Shown: positions 29,128 to 37,704 of the stretch, piece by piece
Layout: the number at the start of each line of letters is the position of its first letter
How positions within the stretch are numbered: position 1 is the first letter of the stretch
DNA from: Bacteroidetes bacterium HLUCCA01
GTDB taxonomy: Bacteria > Bacteroidota > Rhodothermia > Balneolales > HLUCCA01
Direction of reading: 5' to 3'
Assembly: GCA_001314545.1 (NCBI GenBank)
Contig: LIHN01000001.1
Span: forward strand, 588,180 to 652,179
Length of the DNA: 64,000 nt
Made by a program: the position numbers and the translations under genes
Notes under the pieces: generated by a model
Seen by the model: only the letters and a program-made list of their open reading frames with translations
What the model was told of the DNA's origin: nothing
Database searches by the model: none

Positions 29128-29722
29128 TTTCCTGTTCAAACATTTTCCTGAGATTGATCAATGCGTAGCGCATTCTGCCGAGTGCCGTATTGATGGAAAC
29201 ACCGGTTAAATCGGCAATTTCCTTGAATGACATTTCGTAGTAATGACGCAACATGACCACTTCCCGTTGCTCCGGCGGCAGTGCTGCCACATGTTTCATG
29301 AGACTTTTGTGCGATTCGCCCTGCTCCATACCCTCCTGCGCGGAGAGTTCGGTATCGGGAATTCGCTCATAGAAGTCGTAATCCGGATCGTCTTTAGCAT
29401 TAACGTCCACAAAACGCTTTTGTTTTCTCAGATAATCAATGGTGGCATTGTGGGCAATCCGCATAACCCAGGCAATCCATTTACCCTGCTCATTGTAGGT
29501 ATCATCCATTTTGGTGATGACCTTGGTAAAGGTATCCTGAAATATGTCATTGGCCACATCGCCGCTGCCTACCATACTGTATATATAGGAGTATATCTTG
29601 GACTGATGCCGCTCAAGCAGCGTTTTGAACGCAAGCTGGTCGTTGTTCTTGCGAAACATTCGGACCAATTGGTCATCATCAGTTTGTGTATATCCGGCAG
29701 CTGACATCATGTTGGTATTCAT
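29099..29722 (-). CDS. ECF-type RNA polymerase sigma factor
   Basis: The 207-residue protein has sigma region 2 (DIFQDTFTKVITKMDD ... IAWVMRIAHNATIDYLRKQKR, about 60-105) and region 4 with its helix-turn-helix (PPEQREVVMLRHYYEMSF, KEIADLTGVSINTALGRMR, about 150-190). It lacks region 3 and region 1.1, as expected for an ECF (sigma-E-like) factor. The following gene overlaps it and is probably its anti-sigma factor. Upstream is a non-coding gap of about 240 bases. I could not recognise an autoregulated promoter pair there. Confidence 0.9.
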   Translation of the reverse strand: MNTNMMSAAGYTQTDDDQLVRMFRKNNDQLAFKTLLERHQSKIYSYIYSMVGSGDVANDIFQDTFTKVITKMDDTYNEQGKWIAWVMRIAHNATIDYLRKQKRFVDVNAKDDPDYDFYERIPDTELSAQEGMEQGESHKSLMKHVAALPPEQREVVMLRHYYEMSFKEIADLTGVSINTALGRMRYALINLRKMFEQENANEINATE

Positions 29723-29964
29723 AGCGTTTTTGCATAAACGTGAAAGGAATTGCCTTATTGCTTGTACAGTGTACTACTTGTTGGCTCACATCTCAATAAC
29801 ATCTTAATGTTAGCAGCTTTATCATGCTGTAAAATAAAGGTTTCAGCATGTTAAATTGGTGTGACCTACGGCAATTATACACCTGAAATTACTGCTGCAA
29901 CCAGTCAATGTAGCATCTTACCCGTGCACAACACTGTTGTTCCCGCGGATATTTTCGGCCCGGT
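29723..29964. other. Intergenic region between uvrC and the ECF sigma gene
   Basis: I see no coding frame of interest, RNA gene or intrinsic terminator in these 242 bases. It lies upstream of the sigma gene and downstream of uvrC, both on the minus strand, so it should hold the sigma operon promoter. No TAnnTTTG box was found in it. Confidence 0.5.
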
Positions 29965-31830
29965 TCAATCGTCATCGTATTCAATATGTAGCGGGTCTTC
30001 ATCGCGGTGAAAGTAATTGTAAATCCGGTTTCCGGTTTGTTTGCCGGTAAATGCAGTGAGTTCTTCGAGGCTGGCCTCGCTCACACGTTTAACCGAACCG
30101 AACTCACGAAGCAGTTTTTGAGCGCTTTTTTTCCCGATTCCCGGGATATCGGTGAGTGTTGAAGAAAATGTGCGTTTGCTGCGTAAGTCGCGGTGAAAAG
30201 TTATGGCGAAACGATGCGCCTCGTCGCGAACACGCTGCAGCAGTTTGAGTCCGCTTGAGGTCTTGGGAAGCATGTACGCATCTGAACGGTAAGGTACAAA
30301 CACTTCTTCCAGGCGCTTGGCTAATCCAATGATGGGAACATCGCCAAAAATTCCGGCGTCTTTCAATGCTTCAACCCCGCTGGAAAGCTGTCCTTTGCCA
30401 CCGTCTACTACAATGAGATCCGGCAAATGCCCGCCTTCGCGTTTAAGTCGGGCGTACCGACGGGTGAGCACCTCACGCATTGAGGCAAAATCGTCCGGAC
30501 CAACAACCGTTTTAATTTTAAATCGCTTGTAATCATTTTTGCGCGGAGCTCCATCCACAAAAACCACCATGGATGCTACCGGATCGGTGCCCTGAAGGTT
30601 GCTGTTGTCAAAGCACTCTATCCGACGGGGCGGGGCATCCAGTCGCAGTTCCTGCTGCAGATTTTTCACACTGTGCGGGATGCGGTCCTGCTCGGCTTTT
30701 TTGCGCTGAAGGGCCAGTTCGCCGATGAGCAGGCGGGCATTGGATTGTGCCATGCGAATCATCTGGGCTTTTTCACCAATCCGCGGAGTGATTAACGGCA
30801 CTTTACGGCCATGTTCCTGCCACAGATACGCAGCCAGAGGTTCGTCGTCAACCAGATCATGACTCAGGTGGACCTCATCGGGAATAATTGCCCCCAGTTC
30901 ACCGGTGTAGTAATCCTCCACAAATGCCTGCAGCATTTCCGAGGGTTCACGGGCGTCAATATCATACAGAAACTTGTGGAGTCGACCTAAGAGGCGTCCA
31001 TCCCGGATCCGGAACATGACGCCGCAGGCAACCCCCTCGTCCGGATCTACTTCCAGAGCAAAAATGTCTCTGTCTACAATTTCGGCGGTCACTACTTTCA
31101 TCTTCTCGCTGTACTTCTCCAGCGCTGCGATACCGTCGCGAAGCCGGGCGGCGTGTTCAAACTGAAGGTCTGCAGATGCCAGATTCATAGCTTCACGCAG
31201 TTCACGGATCAACGCATCCGACTTCCCGTTAAGCAGGCGGACTACATTGTGCATCACATCGGTGTACTGATCTTGCGGAAGTTCGGCCGAGCAGGTACTT
31301 ACATATTCCTCAAAACAGGAATGCCATTTGGGAAGGCCCCGGGATCGGTCTATGGTTCGGATGGAAACGGCACAGGTGCAGAGTCCGAAGGTTTTGCGGA
31401 TGACCTCCAGCATGTTGCGCATTTTTCCGACGTGATCATACGGTCCAAAATAACGGCTTCCATCTTTGATTACAGTTCGGGTAGGAAAAACACGCGGACG
31501 CTCCCCGGATGTGACACAGATATAGGGCAGCGACTTATCATCACGGTAGGAAATATTGTAGCGGGGCCTGAATTTTTTAATCAGGTTGTTTTCAAGAATC
31601 AGGGCTTCAGCCTCGGTATCTGTCACGTAAAGCTCGAGATCATGGATTTTCCGAACCAGTGCAAGTGTTTTGCCGGAATGGTTGCGGGTATCCTGAAAAT
31701 ATGACTTGACCCTGTTGCGAAGTCGTTTGGCCTTACCTACGTAAATTACCTGTCCCCTGGCGTCTTTATACAGATAGACACCGGGATTTACCGGTAGATT
31801 CGAAAGTTTTTCGGCCAAAACATAGTTCAT
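29965..31830 (-). CDS. uvrC: Excinuclease ABC subunit C
   Basis: UvrC makes both incisions in nucleotide-excision repair. The 621-residue protein has the N-terminal GIY-YIG nuclease (GVYLYKDARGQVIYVGKAKR near 18-38) and a UVR motif (ASADLQFEHAARLRDGIAAL near 205). The RNase H-like endonuclease follows (ECFDNSNLQGTDPVASMVVF near 400), with a C-terminal helix-hairpin-helix pair (DIPGIGKKSAQKLLREFGSV). The start overlaps the stop of the MFS gene by four bases, so the two are probably co-transcribed. The length and motifs are normal. Confidence 0.96.
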   Translation of the reverse strand: MNYVLAEKLSNLPVNPGVYLYKDARGQVIYVGKAKRLRNRVKSYFQDTRNHSGKTLALVRKIHDLELYVTDTEAEALILENNLIKKFRPRYNISYRDDKSLPYICVTSGERPRVFPTRTVIKDGSRYFGPYDHVGKMRNMLEVIRKTFGLCTCAVSIRTIDRSRGLPKWHSCFEEYVSTCSAELPQDQYTDVMHNVVRLLNGKSDALIRELREAMNLASADLQFEHAARLRDGIAALEKYSEKMKVVTAEIVDRDIFALEVDPDEGVACGVMFRIRDGRLLGRLHKFLYDIDAREPSEMLQAFVEDYYTGELGAIIPDEVHLSHDLVDDEPLAAYLWQEHGRKVPLITPRIGEKAQMIRMAQSNARLLIGELALQRKKAEQDRIPHSVKNLQQELRLDAPPRRIECFDNSNLQGTDPVASMVVFVDGAPRKNDYKRFKIKTVVGPDDFASMREVLTRRYARLKREGGHLPDLIVVDGGKGQLSSGVEALKDAGIFGDVPIIGLAKRLEEVFVPYRSDAYMLPKTSSGLKLLQRVRDEAHRFAITFHRDLRSKRTFSSTLTDIPGIGKKSAQKLLREFGSVKRVSEASLEELTAFTGKQTGNRIYNYFHRDEDPLHIEYDDD

Positions 31831-33095
31831 TCCCCTAAAATACTATCTTTACGCAATTTTTGACGTTGAAGAACTTTTTGTTTTCGAAAATGAGCTGATT
31901 CAGGGACATAGCGCCAGATGATGAGTCCGGTGACCAGGATAGTGATACCGGATAAAATGGTATTGCTGGCATAGCCCTGGATGGTGTAAAGCACGCCGGC
32001 CACGGCCCCGCCCAGCCCCAGACCTGCCTGTCCCAGCGCTGCGTTCAGGCTCAGCAGGGATCCGCGCTTCTCATCGGTAACCAGCTCGGTAAGCAGCGCC
32101 TGAAACGGGCTAACGCGCATGGCAACCAGACTCATTACAATAAAAATGAAGGGATAGCCAATCCAGGGGGCCACGATAGCGAAGGTAGTTGCGGCAAAAA
32201 CCAGGGAGGTAATCAGGCAGGAAATCATGACCAGAGCTTTTCGACCTATCTTGTCTGAGAGGGCTCCGGCCCGTGGACCTAAAATTACATTGGCGACTCC
32301 TCCAACCAGAAACAGGGATGCAATATAGGTACCGTTAACGTCAAATGAATGCTGCAGCCAGGTCGGGAAATACACGATAAACAGTCCCACACTGATGAAC
32401 ATGAGAAAAAACGAACCGGTTGCAGCCAGGATTTTAGGGCGTTTAAGGAGCTGCACATAGGCGCGGATACTGCCAGAGACGGTAATCGGCATGCGGTTGA
32501 GTCGAACAGGCGGTTGCGGAACGTAACGTGCTACCAAAAACCAGGTGGCAAACATAGTAAGTCCGAACATGAGAAAGGGTATTCTGAATCCGAAAAACTC
32601 GGCCATTACGGTTCCCAGCGGGATCCCCACGATCTGGCCGGTAGCCGCGCCGCTCATAATCCATCCGGTTGCCCACCCCCTGCGCTCAACCGGGAAATAG
32701 TCGCCAACGTAGGAAACGGCCGATCCGCTGAGCAGTCCTCCCGCTACACCGGCAAGTGCACGCATAAAAAGCAACTGTTGCCAGGTTTGTGCAAGCCCGT
32801 GCAGGCTGAGCGCAATGGCCATGGACAGTGTCCCGATTAAAAGTACCCTTCTGCGACCAATTTTATCGGATATCGGACCTATTATCAGCGCGAAAATACC
32901 CACCATTACTGCGTAGGATGTCACCAAAACACCCTGCAGTGCCTCCGGCATGTTCAACTGGATGCCGATTACCGGCAGGATGGGTGCAATGATGATAATC
33001 TGGCTGCTTGCCGAGAAAATCAGCAGCCAGAGCGCGAATAGGATGAGTCCGGGTCGCTCAACGGGCTGGCCCTGCGGGGGATTAAATAATTTCAT
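31827..33095 (-). CDS. MFS transporter, drug:H+ antiporter-like
   Basis: The 422-residue integral membrane protein has twelve predicted helices in two halves. Each half carries a loop 2-3 type motif A (GPISDKIGRRRVLLIG near 75 and GALSDKIGRKALVMIS near 275). This pattern fits multidrug-efflux-like MFS carriers of the DHA1 type. The substrate cannot be told from sequence. It is the first gene of a two-gene unit with uvrC, overlapping it by ATGA. A link between efflux and repair is suggestive only; such pairings are often chance. Confidence 0.85.
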   Translation of the reverse strand: MKLFNPPQGQPVERPGLILFALWLLIFSASSQIIIIAPILPVIGIQLNMPEALQGVLVTSYAVMVGIFALIIGPISDKIGRRRVLLIGTLSMAIALSLHGLAQTWQQLLFMRALAGVAGGLLSGSAVSYVGDYFPVERRGWATGWIMSGAATGQIVGIPLGTVMAEFFGFRIPFLMFGLTMFATWFLVARYVPQPPVRLNRMPITVSGSIRAYVQLLKRPKILAATGSFFLMFISVGLFIVYFPTWLQHSFDVNGTYIASLFLVGGVANVILGPRAGALSDKIGRKALVMISCLITSLVFAATTFAIVAPWIGYPFIFIVMSLVAMRVSPFQALLTELVTDEKRGSLLSLNAALGQAGLGLGGAVAGVLYTIQGYASNTILSGITILVTGLIIWRYVPESAHFRKQKVLQRQKLRKDSILGE

Positions 33096-33221
33096 AAATG
33101 TTTAAACAACTAAAATACACATAATGGTTTCCAAATGTGTCGGATATTTCAAGTAGAGACGATATTCCTGAGCGAAACCCGTACCTTTCAGCGTATCTGA
33201 AAACCTGAAAAAGCAGCATCT

Positions 33222-34025
33222 ATGAGTACTCCAAACCCTTACGCCGATATCAAACCCAGTGAAAACTTCGAGGATCTGGTCCGGATCATGGAAATCCTGC
33301 GGAAAGAGTGTCCGTGGGACCGCAGGCAGACCCACGAAAGCATCAAGGATCTGATGGTTGAAGAAGTGTACGAGGCTATAGATGCCATCGACAAGCAAGA
33401 CTATCAGGATTTATGCAAAGAATTGGGAGATATGCTGCTGCATGTAGTTTTCCACGCTGAGATGGGGCGGGAGGCAGGTCGATTCACCATCAGTGAAGTA
33501 ATTCACGGCATTCAGGCCAAGCTCATCCGCAGACATCCACATGTTTTCGGCGAAACGAAGGTGGATGGCGAGGATACGGTTCTGAAGAATTGGGAAACCA
33601 TAAAACTGGGTGAGCAGCAGGGCCGTAAATCCGTTCTGAACGGTGTTCCTGCAACATTGCCCGCCCTGCTTCGGGCCCAGCGAATGCAGGAAAAAGCCGG
33701 CGGAGTTGGATTCGACTGGAAATCCTGGCAGCCGGCATGGGAAAAATTGCAGGAGGAGCTGGCTGAATTCCAGGAGCACCTCGACAGCGGTATACCCGAA
33801 AAAATGGCCGATGAATACGGGGATGTACTTTTTTCCATGGTCAATGTAGGCAGACTGCTCAAGCTCAACGCTGAAGACAGCCTCCGGTTGACCAACCAAA
33901 AGTTTCACAGAAGATTTGCCTACATCGAAGAGGTTCTGGCCCGGCAGGGAAAAACACCGGATCAGGTTTCGCTGGAAGAAATGGATCATCTTTGGGATGA
34001 GGCGAAAAAGCTGGAGGGTACCTAA
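33222..34025 (+). CDS. mazG: Nucleoside triphosphate pyrophosphohydrolase MazG
   Basis: It hydrolyses (deoxy)nucleoside triphosphates to monophosphates and pyrophosphate, clearing abnormal nucleotides and tempering stress alarmone levels. The 267-residue protein holds two MazG domains. The first has the Mg-binding set EEVYEAID...ELGDMLLHVVFHAEM (about 47-85), and the second has EKLQEELAEFQEH...DEYGDVLFSMVNV (about 178-215). Length and architecture match the tandem-domain MazG. It is divergent from the MFS gene and followed by a 379-base non-coding gap. Confidence 0.93.
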   Translation: MSTPNPYADIKPSENFEDLVRIMEILRKECPWDRRQTHESIKDLMVEEVYEAIDAIDKQDYQDLCKELGDMLLHVVFHAEMGREAGRFTISEVIHGIQAKLIRRHPHVFGETKVDGEDTVLKNWETIKLGEQQGRKSVLNGVPATLPALLRAQRMQEKAGGVGFDWKSWQPAWEKLQEELAEFQEHLDSGIPEKMADEYGDVLFSMVNVGRLLKLNAEDSLRLTNQKFHRRFAYIEEVLARQGKTPDQVSLEEMDHLWDEAKKLEGT

Positions 34026-34101
34026 GCCCGCAGACGCGCGGTTTCATTATCTGCTCTGTCCGTCTTTCCCCTGACCCGGTTTCAGTCCCGCCCGCCGCTG
34101 G

Positions 34102-34129
34102 ACCGAGACCACAGGCTTGCGGACCGGCG
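34102..34129. repeat. Direct repeat, copy 1 of 2
   Basis: A 28-base element beginning ACCGAGACCACAGG and ending GCGGACCGGCG. The second copy starts 61 bases later and differs at one position. It is G+C rich and lies in non-coding DNA upstream of gltA. Confidence 0.75.
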
Positions 34130-34162
34130 AGTGCCGAAAGGTTACTTCACACAGCTGGCATT

Positions 34163-34190
34163 ACCGAGACTACAGGCTTGCGGACCGGCG
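34163..34190. repeat. Direct repeat, copy 2 of 2
   Basis: The second 28-base copy begins ACCGAGACTACAGG, with T in place of C at position 9, and is otherwise identical to the first. The flanks of the two copies are unrelated, so this is not simply one longer duplication. Confidence 0.75.
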
Positions 34191-34404
34191 GGAACGCTTC
34201 CCATGGAAAATCGCTTTTCCGTGCCGGAATGTAACCTAAGTCACCGAAGACAATCGTAATCTTGTGTAATTTCAGCTGGGGCAATTCGGTAGAGACTTAC
34301 ATTTTTGGTAACTTTCCGCCGATAACTACAGACTATTATTTATTACGGGGTTAGCCTGAAGAGCAAGCCCTTTTAACCTTTTACGAACAGAAATCATTAC
34401 AACC

Positions 34405-35574
34405 ATGGAGCCAACAATGACCAATCAGACAACCGGGCAGGAAGCCAATCAGTACCCTTTTCTTGACAAGGGACTGGAGGGCATTGTGGCGTTCTCTTCC
34501 CGAAAAAGTTTTATTGACGGAGCAAAAGGGGAATTGATTTATGCCGGCTACAATATTGAAGCGCTGGCAGAGAATGCTACATTCGAAGAAGTGTGCTTTT
34601 TACTCTGGCATGAGCGCTTACCCAACACGGAAGAGCTGGATACCTTGCACAAGCAATTGGTTGAGGAGCGCGATCTCCCCAAGACCGTTTATGCATACAT
34701 TGAAAGTACGGATAAATCGGCTGAACCTATGTCTGTACTCAGAACGGCGGTTTCCATGCTGGCTGATTCTGATCCGGACGCCATGGAGAACAACCCGGAA
34801 GCCAATATGCGCAAGGCTATACGCCTGACTGCCAAGATGCCTACCATCATTGCCGCTTTTGACCGGTCGCGTAACGGAAAAGAAATAGTTAAGCCCGGCA
34901 CCAAAGGCAGCACGGCATTCAATTTTCTGTACATGATTAACGGAGAAGAACCCGGCCCTAAAGCCGAGCGTGTTATGGATCTGTTGCTGGTCACTCATGC
35001 CGAGCATGGGATGAATGCCTCCACATTCGCCACTCGAGCTATTGCTTCGACCCTTGCTGACATGCATTCTGCGGTTACCGGTGCAATCGGGTCGCTCAAG
35101 GGTCCGCTTCACGGCGGTGCCAACACGGCCGTTATGAATATGCTCCGTGGTCTCGACAAAGACACTGACATCCGTGCCTTCGTCAAGGGCAAACTTGAGC
35201 GTAAAGAAAAAATCATGGGATTCGGACACCGGGTCTATAAGACATTTGACCCACGGGCTAAGCTACTGCGTGTTATGGCCAAAGATCTGGCTAAGGAAGT
35301 GGATATGGAATACCTGTATGAATGGTCTGAAACCATTCTTACCGTGATGAAAGAAGAAAAGAATATTGATCCTAATGTGGATTTCTTCTCGGCCACGGTG
35401 TATTACTCCATGGGAATCCTGCCCGATCTGTACACCACGATTTTTGCAATGGCCCGTATCTCAGGTTGGACTGCACATTACATTGAGCAAATGCAGACCA
35501 ACCGCCTTGTACGGCCCCGTCAGTTATATCTGGGTGAGAAGAACCTGCCCTGGATTCCTGTTCAGCAACGGTAG
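34405..35574 (+). CDS. gltA: Citrate synthase
   Basis: It condenses acetyl-CoA with oxaloacetate to open the TCA cycle. The 389-residue protein shows the catalytic and substrate-binding signatures HAEHGMNAST (about 192), GPLHGGANTAV (about 234), GFGHRVYKTFDPRA (about 273) and the aspartate region NVDFFSATVY (about 326). Its length fits the short, dimeric Gram-positive/archaeal-type citrate synthases, which also include 2-methylcitrate synthases; the latter cannot be excluded from sequence alone. It stands by itself, followed by a strong terminator. Confidence 0.93.
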   Translation: MEPTMTNQTTGQEANQYPFLDKGLEGIVAFSSRKSFIDGAKGELIYAGYNIEALAENATFEEVCFLLWHERLPNTEELDTLHKQLVEERDLPKTVYAYIESTDKSAEPMSVLRTAVSMLADSDPDAMENNPEANMRKAIRLTAKMPTIIAAFDRSRNGKEIVKPGTKGSTAFNFLYMINGEEPGPKAERVMDLLLVTHAEHGMNASTFATRAIASTLADMHSAVTGAIGSLKGPLHGGANTAVMNMLRGLDKDTDIRAFVKGKLERKEKIMGFGHRVYKTFDPRAKLLRVMAKDLAKEVDMEYLYEWSETILTVMKEEKNIDPNVDFFSATVYYSMGILPDLYTTIFAMARISGWTAHYIEQMQTNRLVRPRQLYLGEKNLPWIPVQQR

Positions 35575-35596
35575 TAAAACGCCCCCCGAAAACTAA

Positions 35597-35636
35597 GAAA
35601 AGCCCGGCGGTTAACCCGTCCGGGCTTTTCTTTTTT
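35597..35636 (+). terminator. Intrinsic terminator after gltA
   Basis: GAAAAGCCCGG (35597-35607) pairs perfectly with CCGGGCTTTTC (35620-35630) and is followed by TTTTTT. Confidence 0.9.
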
Positions 35637-35736
35637 AATTACATCATTTTTCACAGACATCGTTTTATATGTGTGAATAATTACCTAATTTATTAAGGTA
35701 TTTTTCAATAAATCTTAAGGTTTTAAATTTTTAGTT

Positions 35737-36204
35737 ATGCAGTACCACCTGGACGAAACCGATATCTTGATTTTAAATCATCTGCAGGAAAACGGCAGAG
35801 CCCAGCGTAACAAGCTCGCGGAGATTGTCGGTCTTTCAGTTCCCTCGGTATCCGAACGCATGCGTAAACTGGAAGAGAAAAATCTGATTGAGGGGTACCA
35901 TGCTGTACTTAACGCCAAGAAATTCAACCTCGATATAACGGGCTTTATCTTCGTTGAAGTAGACGGCTCCGCAAATTACCCAGCTTTCGTTGAACGGGTA
36001 GTACTGGAACCGGAAGTGCTTGAATGCCATTCCATTACCGGGGATGGATCCCATGTGCTGAAAATCCGCACACAAAATACCGTCACCCTGGAAAAACTGC
36101 TCTCCCGCCTGCAGTCCTGGGACGGGGTTAAAAAAACACGATCAAATATCGTGCTGACAACCTATAAGGAAACACGGCAAATAGACGTCAGAACGTCAGC
36201 CTGA
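35737..36204 (+). CDS. Lrp/AsnC-family transcriptional regulator
   Basis: The 155-residue protein has an N-terminal winged helix-turn-helix (DETDILILNHLQENGRAQ, LAEIVGLSVPSVSERMRKL). The C-terminal RAM/AsnC ligand-binding domain follows (EVLECHSITGDGSHVLKIRT). Such proteins form octamers and usually respond to amino acids. It is preceded by an A+T-rich leader of about 100 bases. The next gene, a membrane protein of unknown function, begins 15 bases after its stop and is probably in the same transcript. The ligand and targets are unknown. Confidence 0.92.
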   Translation: MQYHLDETDILILNHLQENGRAQRNKLAEIVGLSVPSVSERMRKLEEKNLIEGYHAVLNAKKFNLDITGFIFVEVDGSANYPAFVERVVLEPEVLECHSITGDGSHVLKIRTQNTVTLEKLLSRLQSWDGVKKTRSNIVLTTYKETRQIDVRTSA

Positions 36205-36218
36205 ACCGGTTCTACCGC

Positions 36219-37670
36219 ATGATGCTCTTAGCCCGGCTGCTTTTATTCTTTGTGCTTGTACCCGGTGTTCTTCAGGCCCAGGCATTGCGCATCGGCATCT
36301 ACCTCGACCAGCAAACCGCCGTTGAATCATTACCTGCATCGTTTTTTCTGATTGATGGTATTCAGAACCCGCAGATGATATCCAGTTTGTTGATGAGCAA
36401 AAAACCCGTATGGGTAGTATCAGGTTTAACTTTTACCCGCTCCTATGACCTGAGACATCATCCAGATTCGCTCAGCAATGCCCTGCTGGATCCAATTTTT
36501 TATTACCGCCGTACCGAATTATCGGTTGAAAGCTACATACTTGGTTCACATCCACAAACAACCTCGGATTTAATTGCCTTTTTTGATGAGTCCCTGCCAG
36601 AGCTCCGAAATCTAACTGAAGCTGACGCAGCAATTTTAACTACGCTTGAGGGTGCAGCAGCATTTGAGGGTTTGAGTATGACAAAAATAGTCAGCCTGGC
36701 TGACTATCATGACCTGCAGCGTAGTTCCGGTTACAAGCATGTGTTCCTGCTTCCGGAGTTTGTACAATCGGATCCGGCTTACAAGCTGCGTTATGTACTC
36801 GATCAGGCCATAGCCAACAACCAGAATATAATTATTCCTTTGAGTCTGCTGGAACAACTATCAGAACACGATCCTCAGATTTGGCCAATATTACAGGAAT
36901 ACACCACATCAGATACGCCCGTTTTTGCCCTTGGTACCAGCCCTTCAACGTATTCAGCATCCAATGAGCTGACGGGCATTCTTCTTCTTGGAAGCTGGCT
37001 TGTTCTGGGACTCTTCTTCTTTGCTAACGGAGCCTACAACAGGTCGGTCACCCGCTACTTCTTTACGCATAACTTCTACGTTAACGACGTCATGAACCGT
37101 CGTTTAAAGCCTGAAAGCGAAGTATTGGCAGGGTTTCTGGTAACCGGTCTTTTTGGCGGACTTTTTGCCGTTACGCTACATGAGCAGTTGGACATCTGGC
37201 TGGTCGGTAAACTCATGGACGTTCATGGTCCGGCGTTTTTCGGTTATTTGCAGAGTACTGCGGCAACTTTTATCGTGGGAGCGCTTGCCACACTAACTGT
37301 GATAACCGCAACGATATTGTGGCTGACTGCCGCTGGCGCCCGAAATGTATCGATGAGCCAGGCTACCCAGATTGTACTGTACCCTATGCATATCATTGTA
37401 CCTTTTGCAACCGCGCTGGCAATTTTTCAACTAAACGAAGTCTCCGGTGTACTTTCACTTTTAGTTGGGATGGCAGGATTGTTCAGCGTTTTCCTGCGTA
37501 TGCCATTGTGCAGCCTTGACATCAGAGGATTTCTGACCCAGCATCAGGCACGCTTTACACTGGCCGGACCTGTTCTTTATATGGTGGTACTGACCAGTGT
37601 TCTGCTATGGATTTTATTTTTCACTCCGTCTGCAGATATGCTCTTACTTTTGTTAGATCTGCTGAAATAG
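36219..37670 (+). CDS. Unrecognised exported/integral membrane protein
   Basis: I do not recognise this 483-residue protein. It starts with a signal peptide (MMLLARLLLFFVLVPGVLQAQA). A soluble, presumably periplasmic part of about 225 residues follows (to about 248). It ends in about six hydrophobic helices (roughly 252-273, 303-322, 347-373, 384-404, 410-428, 448-469). No catalytic motif is apparent. The soluble part has a beta-alpha look (LRIGIYLDQQTAVESLPASFF; PVWVVSGLTF; AILTTLEGAAAFEGL). It starts 15 bases after the Lrp-type regulator, suggesting that regulator controls it. The membrane half vaguely resembles Yip1-type domains, but that is weak. Confidence 0.7.
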   Translation: MMLLARLLLFFVLVPGVLQAQALRIGIYLDQQTAVESLPASFFLIDGIQNPQMISSLLMSKKPVWVVSGLTFTRSYDLRHHPDSLSNALLDPIFYYRRTELSVESYILGSHPQTTSDLIAFFDESLPELRNLTEADAAILTTLEGAAAFEGLSMTKIVSLADYHDLQRSSGYKHVFLLPEFVQSDPAYKLRYVLDQAIANNQNIIIPLSLLEQLSEHDPQIWPILQEYTTSDTPVFALGTSPSTYSASNELTGILLLGSWLVLGLFFFANGAYNRSVTRYFFTHNFYVNDVMNRRLKPESEVLAGFLVTGLFGGLFAVTLHEQLDIWLVGKLMDVHGPAFFGYLQSTAATFIVGALATLTVITATILWLTAAGARNVSMSQATQIVLYPMHIIVPFATALAIFQLNEVSGVLSLLVGMAGLFSVFLRMPLCSLDIRGFLTQHQARFTLAGPVLYMVVLTSVLLWILFFTPSADMLLLLLDLLK

Positions 37671-37704
37671 ACACAATCCGTAGCCGCCGGCTACAGTCAC
37701 TAAA

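Larger units (their letters stand above)
34026..34404. other. Long intergenic region upstream of citrate synthase
   Basis: This 379-base gap has no convincing gene. Its left half contains a pair of 28-base direct repeats. Its right half is A+T richer near gltA and must hold the gltA promoter; TAACTTTC at 34308-34315 resembles a -7 box, but no -33 partner is convincing. The GGTTAC of the first repeat unit's flank can pair with a GTAACC further right. Confidence 0.5.

Noticed and set aside
31827..33095. Idea that the MFS gene and uvrC form a DNA-damage export/repair system
   Set aside because: The only evidence is a four-base overlap. No motif links the transporter to DNA damage, and such couplings are common by chance.
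34102..34190. Possible CRISPR array
   Set aside because: Only two repeat units with a single 33-base gap, no further copies and no cas gene in the window.
37681..37695. GTAGCC-GCC-GGCTAC hairpin between the unknown membrane protein and rpoN
   Set aside because: A six-base stem without a T-run on either strand is not enough to call a terminator.
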